Shown piece by piece: positions 1 through 9,000 of a stretch of 40,564 nt of DNA. The stretch is taken from the NCBI RefSeq assembly GCF_030651495.1, contig NZ_JAUSFI010000011.1, positions 1 through 40,564 of the forward strand, given 5' to 3'. The notes beneath the pieces were generated by a model. That model ran no database searches, was not told the DNA's origin, and saw only the letters and a list, made by a program, of their open reading frames with translations. The position numbers and the translations under genes were made by a program. How positions within the stretch are numbered: the first letter of the stretch is position 1; each line of letters opens with the position of its first letter. The DNA comes from Undibacterium sp. GTDB taxonomy: Bacteria; Pseudomonadota; Gammaproteobacteria; Burkholderiales; Burkholderiaceae_D.

Positions 1-1
1 C

Positions 2-118
2 GAAGAAGTCTTGCCGGACGGTAGCGGTACCACAGTCAAGTGCCGTAACTACAAGGGCATGACAATTGACATGCCAGGTTTGGGTGAAAACTATAGTTTG
101 CCGACTCGTAGTAACTAA
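2..118 (+). CDS. kamA: C-terminal end of probable lysine 2,3-aminomutase (partial)
   Basis: The window opens inside a reading frame that stops with TAA at 116-118; 38 residues are visible. The tail contains VKCRNYKGMTIDMPGLGENY, which matches the pattern at the end of KamA-type radical SAM lysine 2,3-aminomutases (a V-x-x-RN-[FY]-x-G segment followed by an ENY/NY-x-P motif). KamA converts L-lysine to L-beta-lysine, the first step of the pathway encoded just downstream. The assignment rests on this short tail plus its position upstream of kdd-kamB-kamD-kamE. The catalytic CxxxCxxC motif lies outside the window, so the call is an inference. Confidence 0.6.
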   Translation, partial: EEVLPDGSGTTVKCRNYKGMTIDMPGLGENYSLPTRSN

Positions 119-181
119 GGCAAACGTATTCAACGTGAATCGGATTTGATTGAAACCGATCGAATCTGATTCAGTAGTCAA

Positions 182-225
182 TAACGAGGCAATGTCACAT
201 ACTGACACTGCCTCGTTACTTTATA
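182..225 (+). terminator. Hairpin between kamA and kdd (terminator-like)
   Basis: Arms at 182-197 and 203-218 form a 16-bp stem with one A-C mismatch and the 5-base loop CATAC. A short T-containing stretch (CTTTATAT) follows. It starts 64 bp after the kamA stop and ends 44 bp before kdd. It could end kamA transcription or act as a partial terminator or mRNA stabiliser inside the operon. The T-tract is poor, so full termination is uncertain. Confidence 0.5.
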
Positions 226-261
226 TCGTTACTGTACACATACAATTTCAGCAAGGTCATC

Positions 262-1308
262 ATGAAAACAGTCTCCCACGGTTCCCCTTACGGCATCCAT
301 CGCGTCATCGAACCACTAGGCGTCTTGCCACAAGGCGCGTGGAAAATCGACAACACCATGGAGATTTTCGATAACGAGATCCTGATTGATGTCTCTGCAC
401 TGAATATTGATGCGGCCAGCTTTACGCAGATCAAACAGGAAGCCAATGGCGATGTGGCCAAGGTCGCGGAGATCGTCAAAGGTATCGTTGCCAAGCGCGG
501 CAAGCACCACAACCCTGTGACCGGATCGGGCGGCATGCTGATCGGCACGATCCTGGAAATTGGCTCTGCGCTGGCGGACAAGATTGATCTTAAAGTTGGC
601 GACAAGATTGCGACCCTGGTGTCTCTGTCCCTGACACCGTTGCGCATCGATGAGATCGTCAAGATCCACATGCATAAAGACCAGATCGAGATCAAGGGTA
701 AAGCCATTTTGTTCGAGACCGGTTTGTACGCCAAATTGCCGGCAGATATCGATGAGAAGATGGCGCTGGCGATACTCGACGTAGCAGGCGCACCTGCGCA
801 AACGGCCCGACTGGTGAAAGAGGGCGATACCGTCGTCGTGATCGGTGGTGGCGGAAAATCCGGCACCCTGTGCGTGTACGAAGCCAAAAAGCGTGCCGGC
901 CCTCGCGGCTGTGTGATCGGCGTTTCGCCGTTTGAAAAAGATTGCCAACGCATGCAGGAGCTGGGCTGGGCTGACCATACGCTGCAAGTCGATGCGACCA
1001 ATGCCCTGGCATTGATGGAGGCCGTGGCCAAGGTAACCGACGGTGCCATGGCTGATCTGGTCATTAACTGCGTGAATATCCAGAACACCGAAATGGGCAG
1101 CATCTTGTCAACCAGGCAGCATGGAAAAATCTACTTCTTCTCGATGGCGACCAGCTTCACCGCAGCGGCTTTAGGTGCCGAAGGCGTGGGCAAGGATGTG
1201 GAAATGATCGTCGGCAATGGCTATGCCACCGGCCACGCTGAGTTCTCGCTGGGCTTACTGCGTGAGAGTGAAAAACTGCGTCAATTATTTACTGATCTCT
1301 ACGTTTAG
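262..1308 (+). CDS. kdd: L-erythro-3,5-diaminohexanoate dehydrogenase
   Basis: 348 aa. It catalyses NAD(P)-dependent oxidative deamination of 3,5-diaminohexanoate to 5-amino-3-oxohexanoate, the third step of lysine fermentation. The fold resembles zinc-free medium-chain dehydrogenases: an N-terminal domain rich in GTILEIGSAL-type segments, then a Rossmann glycine motif VVVIGGGGKSG at about residues 190-200, with no zinc-binding cysteine cluster evident. An AAGG ribosome-binding site lies six bases before the ATG at 262. Length fits Kdd of Clostridium and Fusobacterium (about 345 aa). It is followed after 15 bp by kamB and then the aminomutase genes that make its substrate, which strongly supports the assignment. 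Confidence 0.9.
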   Translation: MKTVSHGSPYGIHRVIEPLGVLPQGAWKIDNTMEIFDNEILIDVSALNIDAASFTQIKQEANGDVAKVAEIVKGIVAKRGKHHNPVTGSGGMLIGTILEIGSALADKIDLKVGDKIATLVSLSLTPLRIDEIVKIHMHKDQIEIKGKAILFETGLYAKLPADIDEKMALAILDVAGAPAQTARLVKEGDTVVVIGGGGKSGTLCVYEAKKRAGPRGCVIGVSPFEKDCQRMQELGWADHTLQVDATNALALMEAVAKVTDGAMADLVINCVNIQNTEMGSILSTRQHGKIYFFSMATSFTAAALGAEGVGKDVEMIVGNGYATGHAEFSLGLLRESEKLRQLFTDLYV

Positions 1309-1323
1309 AAACGTATAAGTAAC

Positions 1324-2415
1324 ATGACGACGACCATCAAAAAAAGCGCCCTTTGGCATCGCATCCACACCAGCGGCATGAGCACACTGGCGGTGATGGG
1401 CATGACCAAGAATACCGGCAAGACGGTAGCGATGAATCACGTTCTGGCACAGGCGGCGACGGCGCAAGTCGATGTCGGCCTGACCTCGATAGGCCGTGAC
1501 GGCGAAGACCGCGATCAGGTTTTCTTCAACCCAAAACCGCCGATTCTGGTCTGGCCTGGCACCCTGGTGGCTACCGCTCGCGAGACTTTGCAGCGCGCCA
1601 AAGTACGCTGGAAATTAATCGATTCGACTGAAATCGACAGCCCCATGGGCGAGATTCTGGTGGTCAAGGTGCTCGAATACGGCGAGATGGAAGTGGCCGG
1701 CGCTTCGCGCGGCTCGGATCAGCTCAAGGTCATCAGCCGCCTCAAACAGTGCGGTGCAAGCCTGGTGATACTCGATGGCGCGCTGGGCCGCAGCCATCAC
1801 GCCTCACCGGCAATTGCCAATGGCGTGATCCTGGCAACCGGTGCGGCGATAGGCGGTGGAATACCAGACGTAATACGCAAGACGCGCGACCGCCTTGGCA
1901 TTTTAGGCATCGCCCAGGCAGACGACACGACGAAGGCCTTGTGTGAATCCGTGTTTACGCAAGGTGGCGTAGGCGTCTGGAACAAGGACGGTGTCTCTTT
2001 GTTTCAGGCAGAAATCGCTACGCTGAACGCCGGTGCCAAGCTACTTGAATTTATTGATGCCGACGTGGCCACCATCGCCGTCAGCGGCGCAGTCGGTCGC
2101 ACACTATGGCAGGCACTCACTGCCATCGCACAGCGCCATCGGGCCCTGTGTGTTGTCGTGGCTGACGGTACCAAACTGTTTATCGAAAACACCGACCTGC
2201 TGATCTTCCAAAAACTTGGCGCCCGACTGGTCGGCTATCGCGGCATCAAAATGACTGGCATCACCTTAAATCCATTCTCGCCCATGGGCGGAAGTTTCGA
2301 GGCTGAAGAGTTTTTGGCAGCGGCGCAACAGGCATTTTCGGGCTACGATGTTTGCGACGTGGTGCTGGAAGAAAAGTTAGCAGAAAAAATCAAAGAAACC
2401 GGAGAAGTAACATGA
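1324..2415 (+). CDS. kamB: KamB-type lysine 5,6-aminomutase accessory protein (reactivase subunit)
   Basis: 363 aa. A P-loop GMTKNTGKT lies at residues 26-34, followed by a mostly alpha/beta body without membrane segments. In lysine fermentation operons a P-loop protein of this kind (KamB) sits next to kamC and kamDE, and the pair is regarded as a reactivase that exchanges damaged adenosylcobalamin in the aminomutase. That role is family knowledge and is not shown here. Its last codons overlap kamD by ATGA, which suggests translational coupling. KamC, the MutS-like partner, is not in the window, so it is encoded elsewhere or missing. The ribosome-binding site before 1324 is weak. An in-frame ATG at 1378 would still keep the P-loop. 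Confidence 0.75.
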   Translation: MTTTIKKSALWHRIHTSGMSTLAVMGMTKNTGKTVAMNHVLAQAATAQVDVGLTSIGRDGEDRDQVFFNPKPPILVWPGTLVATARETLQRAKVRWKLIDSTEIDSPMGEILVVKVLEYGEMEVAGASRGSDQLKVISRLKQCGASLVILDGALGRSHHASPAIANGVILATGAAIGGGIPDVIRKTRDRLGILGIAQADDTTKALCESVFTQGGVGVWNKDGVSLFQAEIATLNAGAKLLEFIDADVATIAVSGAVGRTLWQALTAIAQRHRALCVVVADGTKLFIENTDLLIFQKLGARLVGYRGIKMTGITLNPFSPMGGSFEAEEFLAAAQQAFSGYDVCDVVLEEKLAEKIKETGEVT

Positions 2416-3971
2416 GTCACCTGCAATTGGATCAAGCACAAATCGACCGCGCACGCGACTCGGCGCGGCGTATCGCCCGTCAGGTTTTCGACGAGATGGC
2501 GCAGTTCACCACCACCACGGTAGAGCGTGCCACCTTGCGCCTGCTCGGCATTGACGGCGTCGATGAAAATTTTGTCCCCTTGCCTAATGTGGTGGTCAGC
2601 CACCTGCAGGATCAACATCTGCTACAACATGGCGCTGCCACCACGGTCGTCGCCGCCATGCAGGAGCATGGCTGGACAGCGCAACAGGTAGCTGAAGCGG
2701 TGTCAAAAGGCAGCTTGAAGCTTACGCTGCCTAAGGACGAAACCGCCGCCCGCCATGCGACCGAAGCGCAAGCGCGCGCCATGTGCGAACGTATCGCCAA
2801 GCAGCGCGCCTATCGTGACGATCAGGTCAAGACCATGGGTGAAGCGCCCACCCCGTGGCTGTATCTGATCGTCGCCACCGGCAATATTTATGAAGACGTA
2901 GTACAGGCCGTGGCCGCCGCCGAACAGGGTGCCGACATCATTGCCGTGATCCGCTCCACCGGCCAGAGTCTGCTCGATTACGTGCCTTTCGGCGCGACCA
3001 CGGAAGGCTTCGGTGGCACCTATGCCACGCAAGAGAATTTCAAGCTGATGCGCGCGGCGCTGGATGAAGTCGGTACTAGGCTGGGCCGCTATATCCGCCT
3101 GACCAACTACTGCTCCGGCCTGTGCATGCCAGAGATCGCCGCCATGGGCGCGATAGAGCGTCTTGACATGATGCTCAACGACTCGATGTACGGCATCATC
3201 TTCCGCGACATCAACATGAAGCGCACCTTCATCGATCAGTTTTTCTCGCGCATGGTGAATGCCTATGCCGGCATCATCATCAACACCGGCGAAGACAATT
3301 ACCTGACCACCGCCGACGCTTACGAGGCGGCGCATACGGTGCTGGCATCGCAACTGATCAATGAACAGTTTGCCTATTTGTCCGGCCTGAAACCAGACCA
3401 GATGGGCCTGGGCCACGCCTTTGAGATTCATCCTGAATTAGAGAATGGCTTCCTGTGGGAACTGGCGCATGCGCAACTGGTACGCCAGGTGTTCCCCGAT
3501 GCGGCGCTCAAGTACATGCCGCCGACCAAGCACATGACCGGCAACATCTTCAAGGGCCAGGTGCAGGATACTTTGTTCAATATCGTCAGCACCGTCACCA
3601 ACCAGAATATTCATCTGCTGGGCATGATGACCGAAGCGATCCATACCCCGTTTATCCAGGATAGGTTCATCGCGATTCAAAATGCCAGATACGTGTTTGG
3701 CACCATGAAAGACCTGCATGCAGAAATCGAATTCAAGTCGGGTGGCATGATAGAAACCCGCGCGCAAAACGTGCTGACAGAGACCGAACAGATTCTTGCC
3801 GACATAGAAAAAATCGGCCTGGCGGCGGCGATAGGCAAGGGCACATTTGCCGAGATCTCGCGCACGCCTACCGGCGGCAAGGGTCTCGATGGCGTGATAG
3901 CAAAAGCGGATAACTACTACAACCCGTTTCCGCACTTGATGCTGGGAACGGCAACTACGGGAGCGAACTAA
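2412..3971 (+). CDS. kamD: Lysine 5,6-aminomutase alpha subunit
   Basis: 519 aa, close to the 516 aa of Clostridium KamD. With KamE it forms the adenosylcobalamin- and PLP-dependent enzyme that moves the terminal amino group of beta-lysine (or D-lysine) from C6 to C5. The protein is soluble, with a TIM-barrel-like core; conserved-looking stretches include RLTNYCSGLCMPEIAAMGA and TKHMTGNIFKG. The start at 2412 was chosen because a GGAG site lies about ten bases upstream and the ATGA overlaps the kamB stop. An upstream in-frame start at 2352 would bury this signal in kamB. It is followed after 1 bp by kamE. Confidence 0.93.
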   Translation: MSHLQLDQAQIDRARDSARRIARQVFDEMAQFTTTTVERATLRLLGIDGVDENFVPLPNVVVSHLQDQHLLQHGAATTVVAAMQEHGWTAQQVAEAVSKGSLKLTLPKDETAARHATEAQARAMCERIAKQRAYRDDQVKTMGEAPTPWLYLIVATGNIYEDVVQAVAAAEQGADIIAVIRSTGQSLLDYVPFGATTEGFGGTYATQENFKLMRAALDEVGTRLGRYIRLTNYCSGLCMPEIAAMGAIERLDMMLNDSMYGIIFRDINMKRTFIDQFFSRMVNAYAGIIINTGEDNYLTTADAYEAAHTVLASQLINEQFAYLSGLKPDQMGLGHAFEIHPELENGFLWELAHAQLVRQVFPDAALKYMPPTKHMTGNIFKGQVQDTLFNIVSTVTNQNIHLLGMMTEAIHTPFIQDRFIAIQNARYVFGTMKDLHAEIEFKSGGMIETRAQNVLTETEQILADIEKIGLAAAIGKGTFAEISRTPTGGKGLDGVIAKADNYYNPFPHLMLGTATTGAN

Positions 3972-3972
3972 C

Positions 3973-4743
3973 ATGTCCGATGCCAACTCAACTTTTGTCA
4001 AAATTCCAGAGCAATGGGTCAAGCCTTACGGTGACACGCTCAACGACGGCCGCGTGCAAGTCTCGTTCACTCTGCCGGTAGCGCTGGACGAAACCTCCAA
4101 GGAAGGCGCCAAGCGCCTGGCGGCCATGATGGGTCTGGACGAACCATCGGTCGTGCATGCCGAAGACATGGGCAAGGGTTTTAGTTTCTACGTGGTGTAT
4201 GGCCAATGCAAACACCAGATCGATTTATCCAGCTTCCAGGTCGTCAAGCCCGAATATGAAACCCTGGATAAAGACGCCATCAACGCGCTCATCGCCGAGA
4301 AAATGGGCCGCCGCATGGTCGTCATCGGCGCCTGCATCGAAACCGATGCGCACACGGTCGGCATTGACGCCATCATGAATATGAAGGGTTTCAACGGCCA
4401 CAAGGGTCTGGAAAGCTACCATGAGATCCGCGCCATCAACATGGGCGCACAGGTCGATTCTGAAGACCTGATCTCGCGTGCGATCGAAGAAAAGGCCGAT
4501 GTCATCCTGGTCTCGCAAGTGGTCACGCAAAAAAACATCCATCTCGACAACCTGACCAAATTATCGGATCTGCTGGAAGCCGAAGGCTTGCGCGACAAAG
4601 TGATTTTGGTCGTCGGCGGGCCGCGTATCAGCCATGAACTGGCCAAAGAACTAGGCTACGATGCGGGCTTCGGCACCAAGTCTTACGCCGAAGATGTGGC
4701 ATCGTTTGCCATACACGAATGGATCAACCGGAAGGCAGCATGA
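3973..4743 (+). CDS. kamE: Lysine 5,6-aminomutase beta subunit (B12- and PLP-binding)
   Basis: 256 aa. The cobalamin-binding signature D-x-H-x-x-G is present as DAHTVG at residues 125-130, where His127 should be the lower cobalt ligand. Lys144 in NGHKG matches the PLP Schiff-base lysine, which is also numbered 144 in characterised beta subunits. A C-terminal Rossmann-like segment ([13 protein letters not shown]) completes the B12 domain. It partners KamD. The gene begins 1 bp after the kamD stop, and its TGA overlaps the kal start. All expected cofactor residues are intact, so the enzyme should be functional if B12 is available. Confidence 0.94.
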   Translation: MSDANSTFVKIPEQWVKPYGDTLNDGRVQVSFTLPVALDETSKEGAKRLAAMMGLDEPSVVHAEDMGKGFSFYVVYGQCKHQIDLSSFQVVKPEYETLDKDAINALIAEKMGRRMVVIGACIETDAHTVGIDAIMNMKGFNGHKGLESYHEIRAINMGAQVDSEDLISRAIEEKADVILVSQVVTQKNIHLDNLTKLSDLLEAEGLRDKVILVVGGPRISHELAKELGYDAGFGTKSYAEDVASFAIHEWINRKAA

Positions 4744-5156
4744 TGGACAATCACGACTTATCACAATTCACCAGCCTGATCCGCCTGCGCCTGGGCTCGC
4801 ACGATGCGCACTACGCCGGCGACCTGGTCGATGGCGCCAAAATGCTCAATCTGTTCGGTGACGTCGCCACAGAATTATTGATCCGCAGCGATGGCGATGA
4901 AGGCCTGTTCGTCGCGTATGACAATGTGCAGTTCATGGCGCCGGTGTATGCCGGCGACTACATCGAGGCGACTGGCCGCATCGTTGCCATGGGCAAGACC
5001 TCACGCAAGATGGAATTTGAAGCGCGCAAGGTAATAGCACCGGCACGCATCGCAGGACAGGTATCGGCCGCCGATGTGCTGGCCGAACCTATCGTGGTGT
5101 GCAAGGCTTCCGGCACCTGCGTGGTGACGCTCGATTGCCAGCGCATCCAACGATAA
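4740..5156 (+). CDS. kal: 3-aminobutyryl-CoA ammonia-lyase
   Basis: 138 aa from the ATG at 4740; a second ATG follows directly at 4743. It is a hot-dog-fold protein with the short length typical of Kal. It removes ammonia from L-3-aminobutyryl-CoA to give crotonyl-CoA, the last pathway-specific step. The start overlaps the kamE stop (ATGA), which suggests translational coupling, and kce follows after 14 bp. The identification combines the hot-dog-type sequence ([20 protein letters not shown], a typical thioesterase/dehydratase core) with its place between kamE and kce. A truncated copy about 95% identical in DNA over 204 bases lies at 10728-10931. Confidence 0.87.
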   Translation: MMDNHDLSQFTSLIRLRLGSHDAHYAGDLVDGAKMLNLFGDVATELLIRSDGDEGLFVAYDNVQFMAPVYAGDYIEATGRIVAMGKTSRKMEFEARKVIAPARIAGQVSAADVLAEPIVVCKASGTCVVTLDCQRIQR

Positions 5157-5170
5157 AAGAGAAAACGATC

Positions 5171-5992
5171 ATGGAAAAGCTCATCATCACGGCCGCCCTA
5201 AGCGGCGCCGAAGTCACCCGCGAACAGCAACCGGCGCTGCCGATCACGCCGGACGAAATCGCCGCTGCCGCGCATGAATGCGCCAAGGCCGGTGCGGCTA
5301 TCGTGCACGTGCACGGCCGCAATGATGATGGCAGCCCGACCCAGGATAAAGAAACCTACCGCAAGATCATCGCCGCAATTCGCGAGCGCTGCGACATCAT
5401 CGTCCAGGTATCCACCGGCGGCGCAGTCGGCATGACGGCAGAAGAACGCCTGGCGCCGGTCACCCTGGTGCCGGAAATGGCAACGCTATCGATGGGTTCG
5501 GTCAACTTCGGCGGAGATGTCTTCATGAATCACCCAGCCGACATGGAAATTTTCGCCAAGGCCATGCACCAGCATGGCGTCAAGATCGAATATGAAGTGT
5601 TCGATACCGGCATGCTCAGCACAGTCCATCGCTGGATCAAGAAAGGCATGATCAGCGCACCTCTGCACATCGATTTTGTGCTCGGCATTCCTGGCGCCAT
5701 GGCTGCCACACCGGAAGCGCTGATGTACATGACTTCGCAACTCCCGGCAGGCGCCAGCTGGACCGTGGCCGGCATCGGTGCCGCGCAACTGAGCCTTGGC
5801 ACTATGGCGATACTCTTGGGCGGACACGTACGGGTAGGCTTTGAAGACAATGTGTATTACCGCAAGGGCGAGCTAGCCACCAGCAACGCACAACTGGTCG
5901 CCCGCATCGCCCGCATCAGCCGCGAACTGGATAGGGCGGTGGCAACACCTGACGAAGCGCGCGCTATTCTGGGCATCAAATCTAAAAAGTAG
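5171..5992 (+). CDS. kce: 3-keto-5-aminohexanoate cleavage enzyme
   Basis: 273 aa, the usual size of the BKACE family (old DUF849). The enzyme condenses acetyl-CoA with 3-keto-5-aminohexanoate and cleaves it to acetoacetate and L-3-aminobutyryl-CoA, the substrate of Kal. The zinc ligands His46 and His48 are seen in VHVHGR. A Glu in GFEDN (residue 225) fits the third metal ligand, and Arg221 precedes it. The start at 5171 (MEKLIITAALSGAEV) follows an AAGAGA site; an earlier in-frame start would overlap kal. The last 30 codons are duplicated at 10931-11018. No terminator is obvious after it, and a minus-strand gene converges from 6059. Confidence 0.92.
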   Translation: MEKLIITAALSGAEVTREQQPALPITPDEIAAAAHECAKAGAAIVHVHGRNDDGSPTQDKETYRKIIAAIRERCDIIVQVSTGGAVGMTAEERLAPVTLVPEMATLSMGSVNFGGDVFMNHPADMEIFAKAMHQHGVKIEYEVFDTGMLSTVHRWIKKGMISAPLHIDFVLGIPGAMAATPEALMYMTSQLPAGASWTVAGIGAAQLSLGTMAILLGGHVRVGFEDNVYYRKGELATSNAQLVARIARISRELDRAVATPDEARAILGIKSKK

Positions 5993-6004
5993 CCATGCCC
6001 ACCA

Positions 6005-6032
6005 CCTACTGTCCATACGGATTTTCAATCCG
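6005..6032. repeat. Degenerate copy of a dispersed intergenic repeat (copy A)
   Basis: The segment ACTGTCCATACGGATTTTC with its flanks resembles segments at 11029-11051 and 31419-31443. It differs from the third copy at roughly 6 of 24 positions. It also contains a 6-bp hairpin, CGGATT/AATCCG, at 6018-6032. It lies in the 66-bp gap between the convergent kce and TPR genes. The relationship is based on alignment by eye. Confidence 0.4.
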
Positions 6033-6058
6033 AGGCCAAGTAGGCGCGCCAGTGATGC

Positions 6059-9000
6059 TTAGCCGGTGATCTGCAACAACACCTCCTCGGCCATTGCGCG
6101 CACCTCAACGGCTACATCCAATAATCCATCCGTCTCACCATTGGCGGCACGTAATGCGAGAGAGAGCGGCTGCAAGAGTCCGGCAAAACGGCTGCCCTCC
6201 ATTAGCCTTGCCAAAGGCAGGGACAAACCTATGCCATGGCATTCAAAGCATTGTTCCTTTAGCTGGGTAAAAGCAGCGCCGGCATTGGCACTGGCATCTT
6301 CGGCTAAGGCATCTAGCGCCTGCATCGCCATGTCCTGGTTCCCCAGCCAGCAATGTGCCTGCAACTGAAAACTGTAGTCCGTGGGCGTGGCGAGCGTCAG
6401 GGTCTGCCTATACAGCTCGCTGGCTTCCTCTTTTCTATCGAGTTTCGCCAATAGCCTGGCCAGGTTGATCTTTGGAGAGGGCGCCAGTTGGTCGCACTCT
6501 ATCGCTTTACGGTAAGCCCATTCGGCTTGATCGTATTGCTTTAGCTTATCTTGTAGAAGTTCGCCCAAGTTATTCCATGGATCGCCCCATTCCGCATCCA
6601 ATTCAATCGCCTTGCGATAGGCTGTTTCAGCTTCATCATAACGCTTGAGTTCAACTAACACATGCCCCAAAGCGCCTTGCGACCAGGCAAATTCCGGCGC
6701 GAGCTCGATCGCTTTGCGGAAAATCACCTCGGCCTCTTCGTTGCGCTTGAGTTTGAGATATAGAAGTCCGCCCAGCCCGCACCATGGCAATACCCATTCA
6801 GGTTTCAACGCTATCGCTTTACGATAGGCCGACTCGGCGTCCTCGTAGCGCATAAGGGAGGTCTCTAGCATGCCAGCTAGACAATCCCACCAGAACGCTG
6901 AAGTGGGATCCAAATCGATCGCCTTGTGATAGGCCAGTTCAGCCTCGTCATATCGCTCCAGATTTTTGCACAACAATTCAGCCAGCGCCCCCCTTAGCTG
7001 GGGCAATTCCGGTTCCAGCTCTATCGCTTTGCGGTAAGCCGCTTCCGCATCCTCATAACGATTGAGATTATTTCGCAACAGGTTAGCCAAGCCGAACCAC
7101 GCCAGCCCAGATTTGGGATCGAGTTCAATCGCCTTACGGTAAGCCGACTCCGCCTCCGCATGACGCTTAAGATCATTGCTTAACAGGTCGGCCAAACTGT
7201 CCCAAGGCCATGACCATTCAGGATTCAGCGCAATAGCCTTGCGATAGGCTGCTTCGGCTTCTTTATGGCACTTAGGATTGCGGCTATGCAAAAAACCCAA
7301 GATATCCCAGGCCCGTGCGCTGTCCGGCACCAGATCAATTGCTCGTTTGCAGGCCTCCTTGGCGGGAGCATCATGCCACTTGCGGATCAAAAGAGTGAGC
7401 GCTAGCACAAAGGCATGGGGATATGCCGTAAAGCATTCCTGCATCTGTGTGTAGGCTAAGGTTGAATCAGGGCAGTCGGGGAAAAACTCTCCATTCGCAA
7501 CGGCTATTTCCACTTGCGTCACATTGTTTTGTTCGTTGTTTTTTACGAATTCATTCCTCTCTGTCAAAAGTTCCGCGCGATATTTTTTAAGCTTAACGGT
7601 AGACGAAAGATCGCTTTGTTTCGCCAATTTTTCTTTTTGTGCCAGCGTCAACGTCAGCGAGCTCATTACTTCATGCGCCCAGGCCAATTTTGCATCTTCA
7701 GGCACAGGGGCTAGTTGTAAAGCCGGACGTAAAGCCTCGAAACGCCGCAGGTAGTCGTCCGGCGTCTGGAATATCGCATCTTCACCCTCTAATTCAAACA
7801 AGTCGCTGAAAGCGCTGCTTTTTCTGGCTTGTTGAAAAACTGTCCATTCCAGTTGGCGACGGTCCTGCGCCTCTTTTGGCATGGCTCTCGCGATAGCACG
7901 GGAATACTCTAGCTCGGCGCCATCACAGTAACGGCCATCCCGGTGTTCGCTGATACGGTTGCGCGCGAGACCTTGCAGTTCATCGCGGCTATACCAAAGG
8001 CGCATGAATTCGACCAACCAGCCGACGCGTGCGCGTGAGCCGCGTGCCGCATTGCGCATCAGGTACCAGATATTAAAAAACCGTTCAGTCGCCTGAAAAC
8101 CTGAGCGTTTGGTGCCGCTCATGGGGGTTTTTTCGATTAAGCCTTCTTGCTCCAGCCGCGTCAATTGCGCGCTGACTGTACCAACCGGCAAGGCTGACAC
8201 TCTTGCCAGGTTTTTAGCGGTGATCGGTGCCCAGTTTTCCATCACGTGCGCGAGTATTTTGCGCGTCTGATCTGCCAACACTTCCAATTTAGCTTTGTAC
8301 AGCGGGGTCATGACGTCCAGCAGCCGTTCCAGATCGGCACGCATATTGTCGCGCCCGCCCGCCGCAAATAGCTCATACAACATCACCGTTGTACGTGGGT
8401 TTCCGCCGGTGAGTTGACGCATTGCGCGCAAACGCTCGGGGCGCTCATTGAGCAAGCGTTTCACTTCGTTCTCTGCCGCCTCGCCACGTAAGCCGCGACC
8501 AGCACCAAAAGTAAATGCCATTGCCTGTATCGCGCTTTGCATCTCGCTTAGCGTTAAGGGACGCAATTCTATGAGTTGAAAAAAATCCAGGAAGGCGTCG
8601 CTGTACAAGCCATGCGCTTCCAAGGGTTGATAACTGCCGCCCAACCATAGCAGGTGAGGCGCATGCAATAGTGCCTTACGCACGCGCCACAGCGCTGATG
8701 CGCCGCCGTCTTGTTGCGCGCTACGATGTTTGGCATCGCCGGCGGCGATATTTGCGAACAATAGGTCGGTGCTGTCGATGAGTAGCAATAATCGCTTTTG
8801 ATGTGTCTGACACCAATTTTGTAGCCATGACAGGTTTGCTTGTTCGCGCTGTGCGATGGGCAATTGCATGAGCTGCGCCAGTTCGGCATCGATCTTTAGC
8901 GTGGGTTGACCCTGGCGCTCTAATGCATCGGCTAAGGCGCCGATGACGTTGGCCCATAATTCGGCGGGCGTGCTGACGGTATATTGCTCTTCCGGGAAGC

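Noticed and set aside
288..1103. Long open frame on the minus strand opposite kdd
   Set aside because: It is a by-product of the GC-rich codons of kdd; it has no ribosome-binding site and no family pattern.
2352..2411. Longer N-terminus for kamD
   Set aside because: It lies inside kamB, while 2412 has a GGAG site and an ATGA overlap.
6500..7300. Tandem DNA repeats of about 105 bp, first suspected as a repeat array
   Set aside because: They are the codons of consecutive TPR units in the NTPase gene; the reading frame explains the period.
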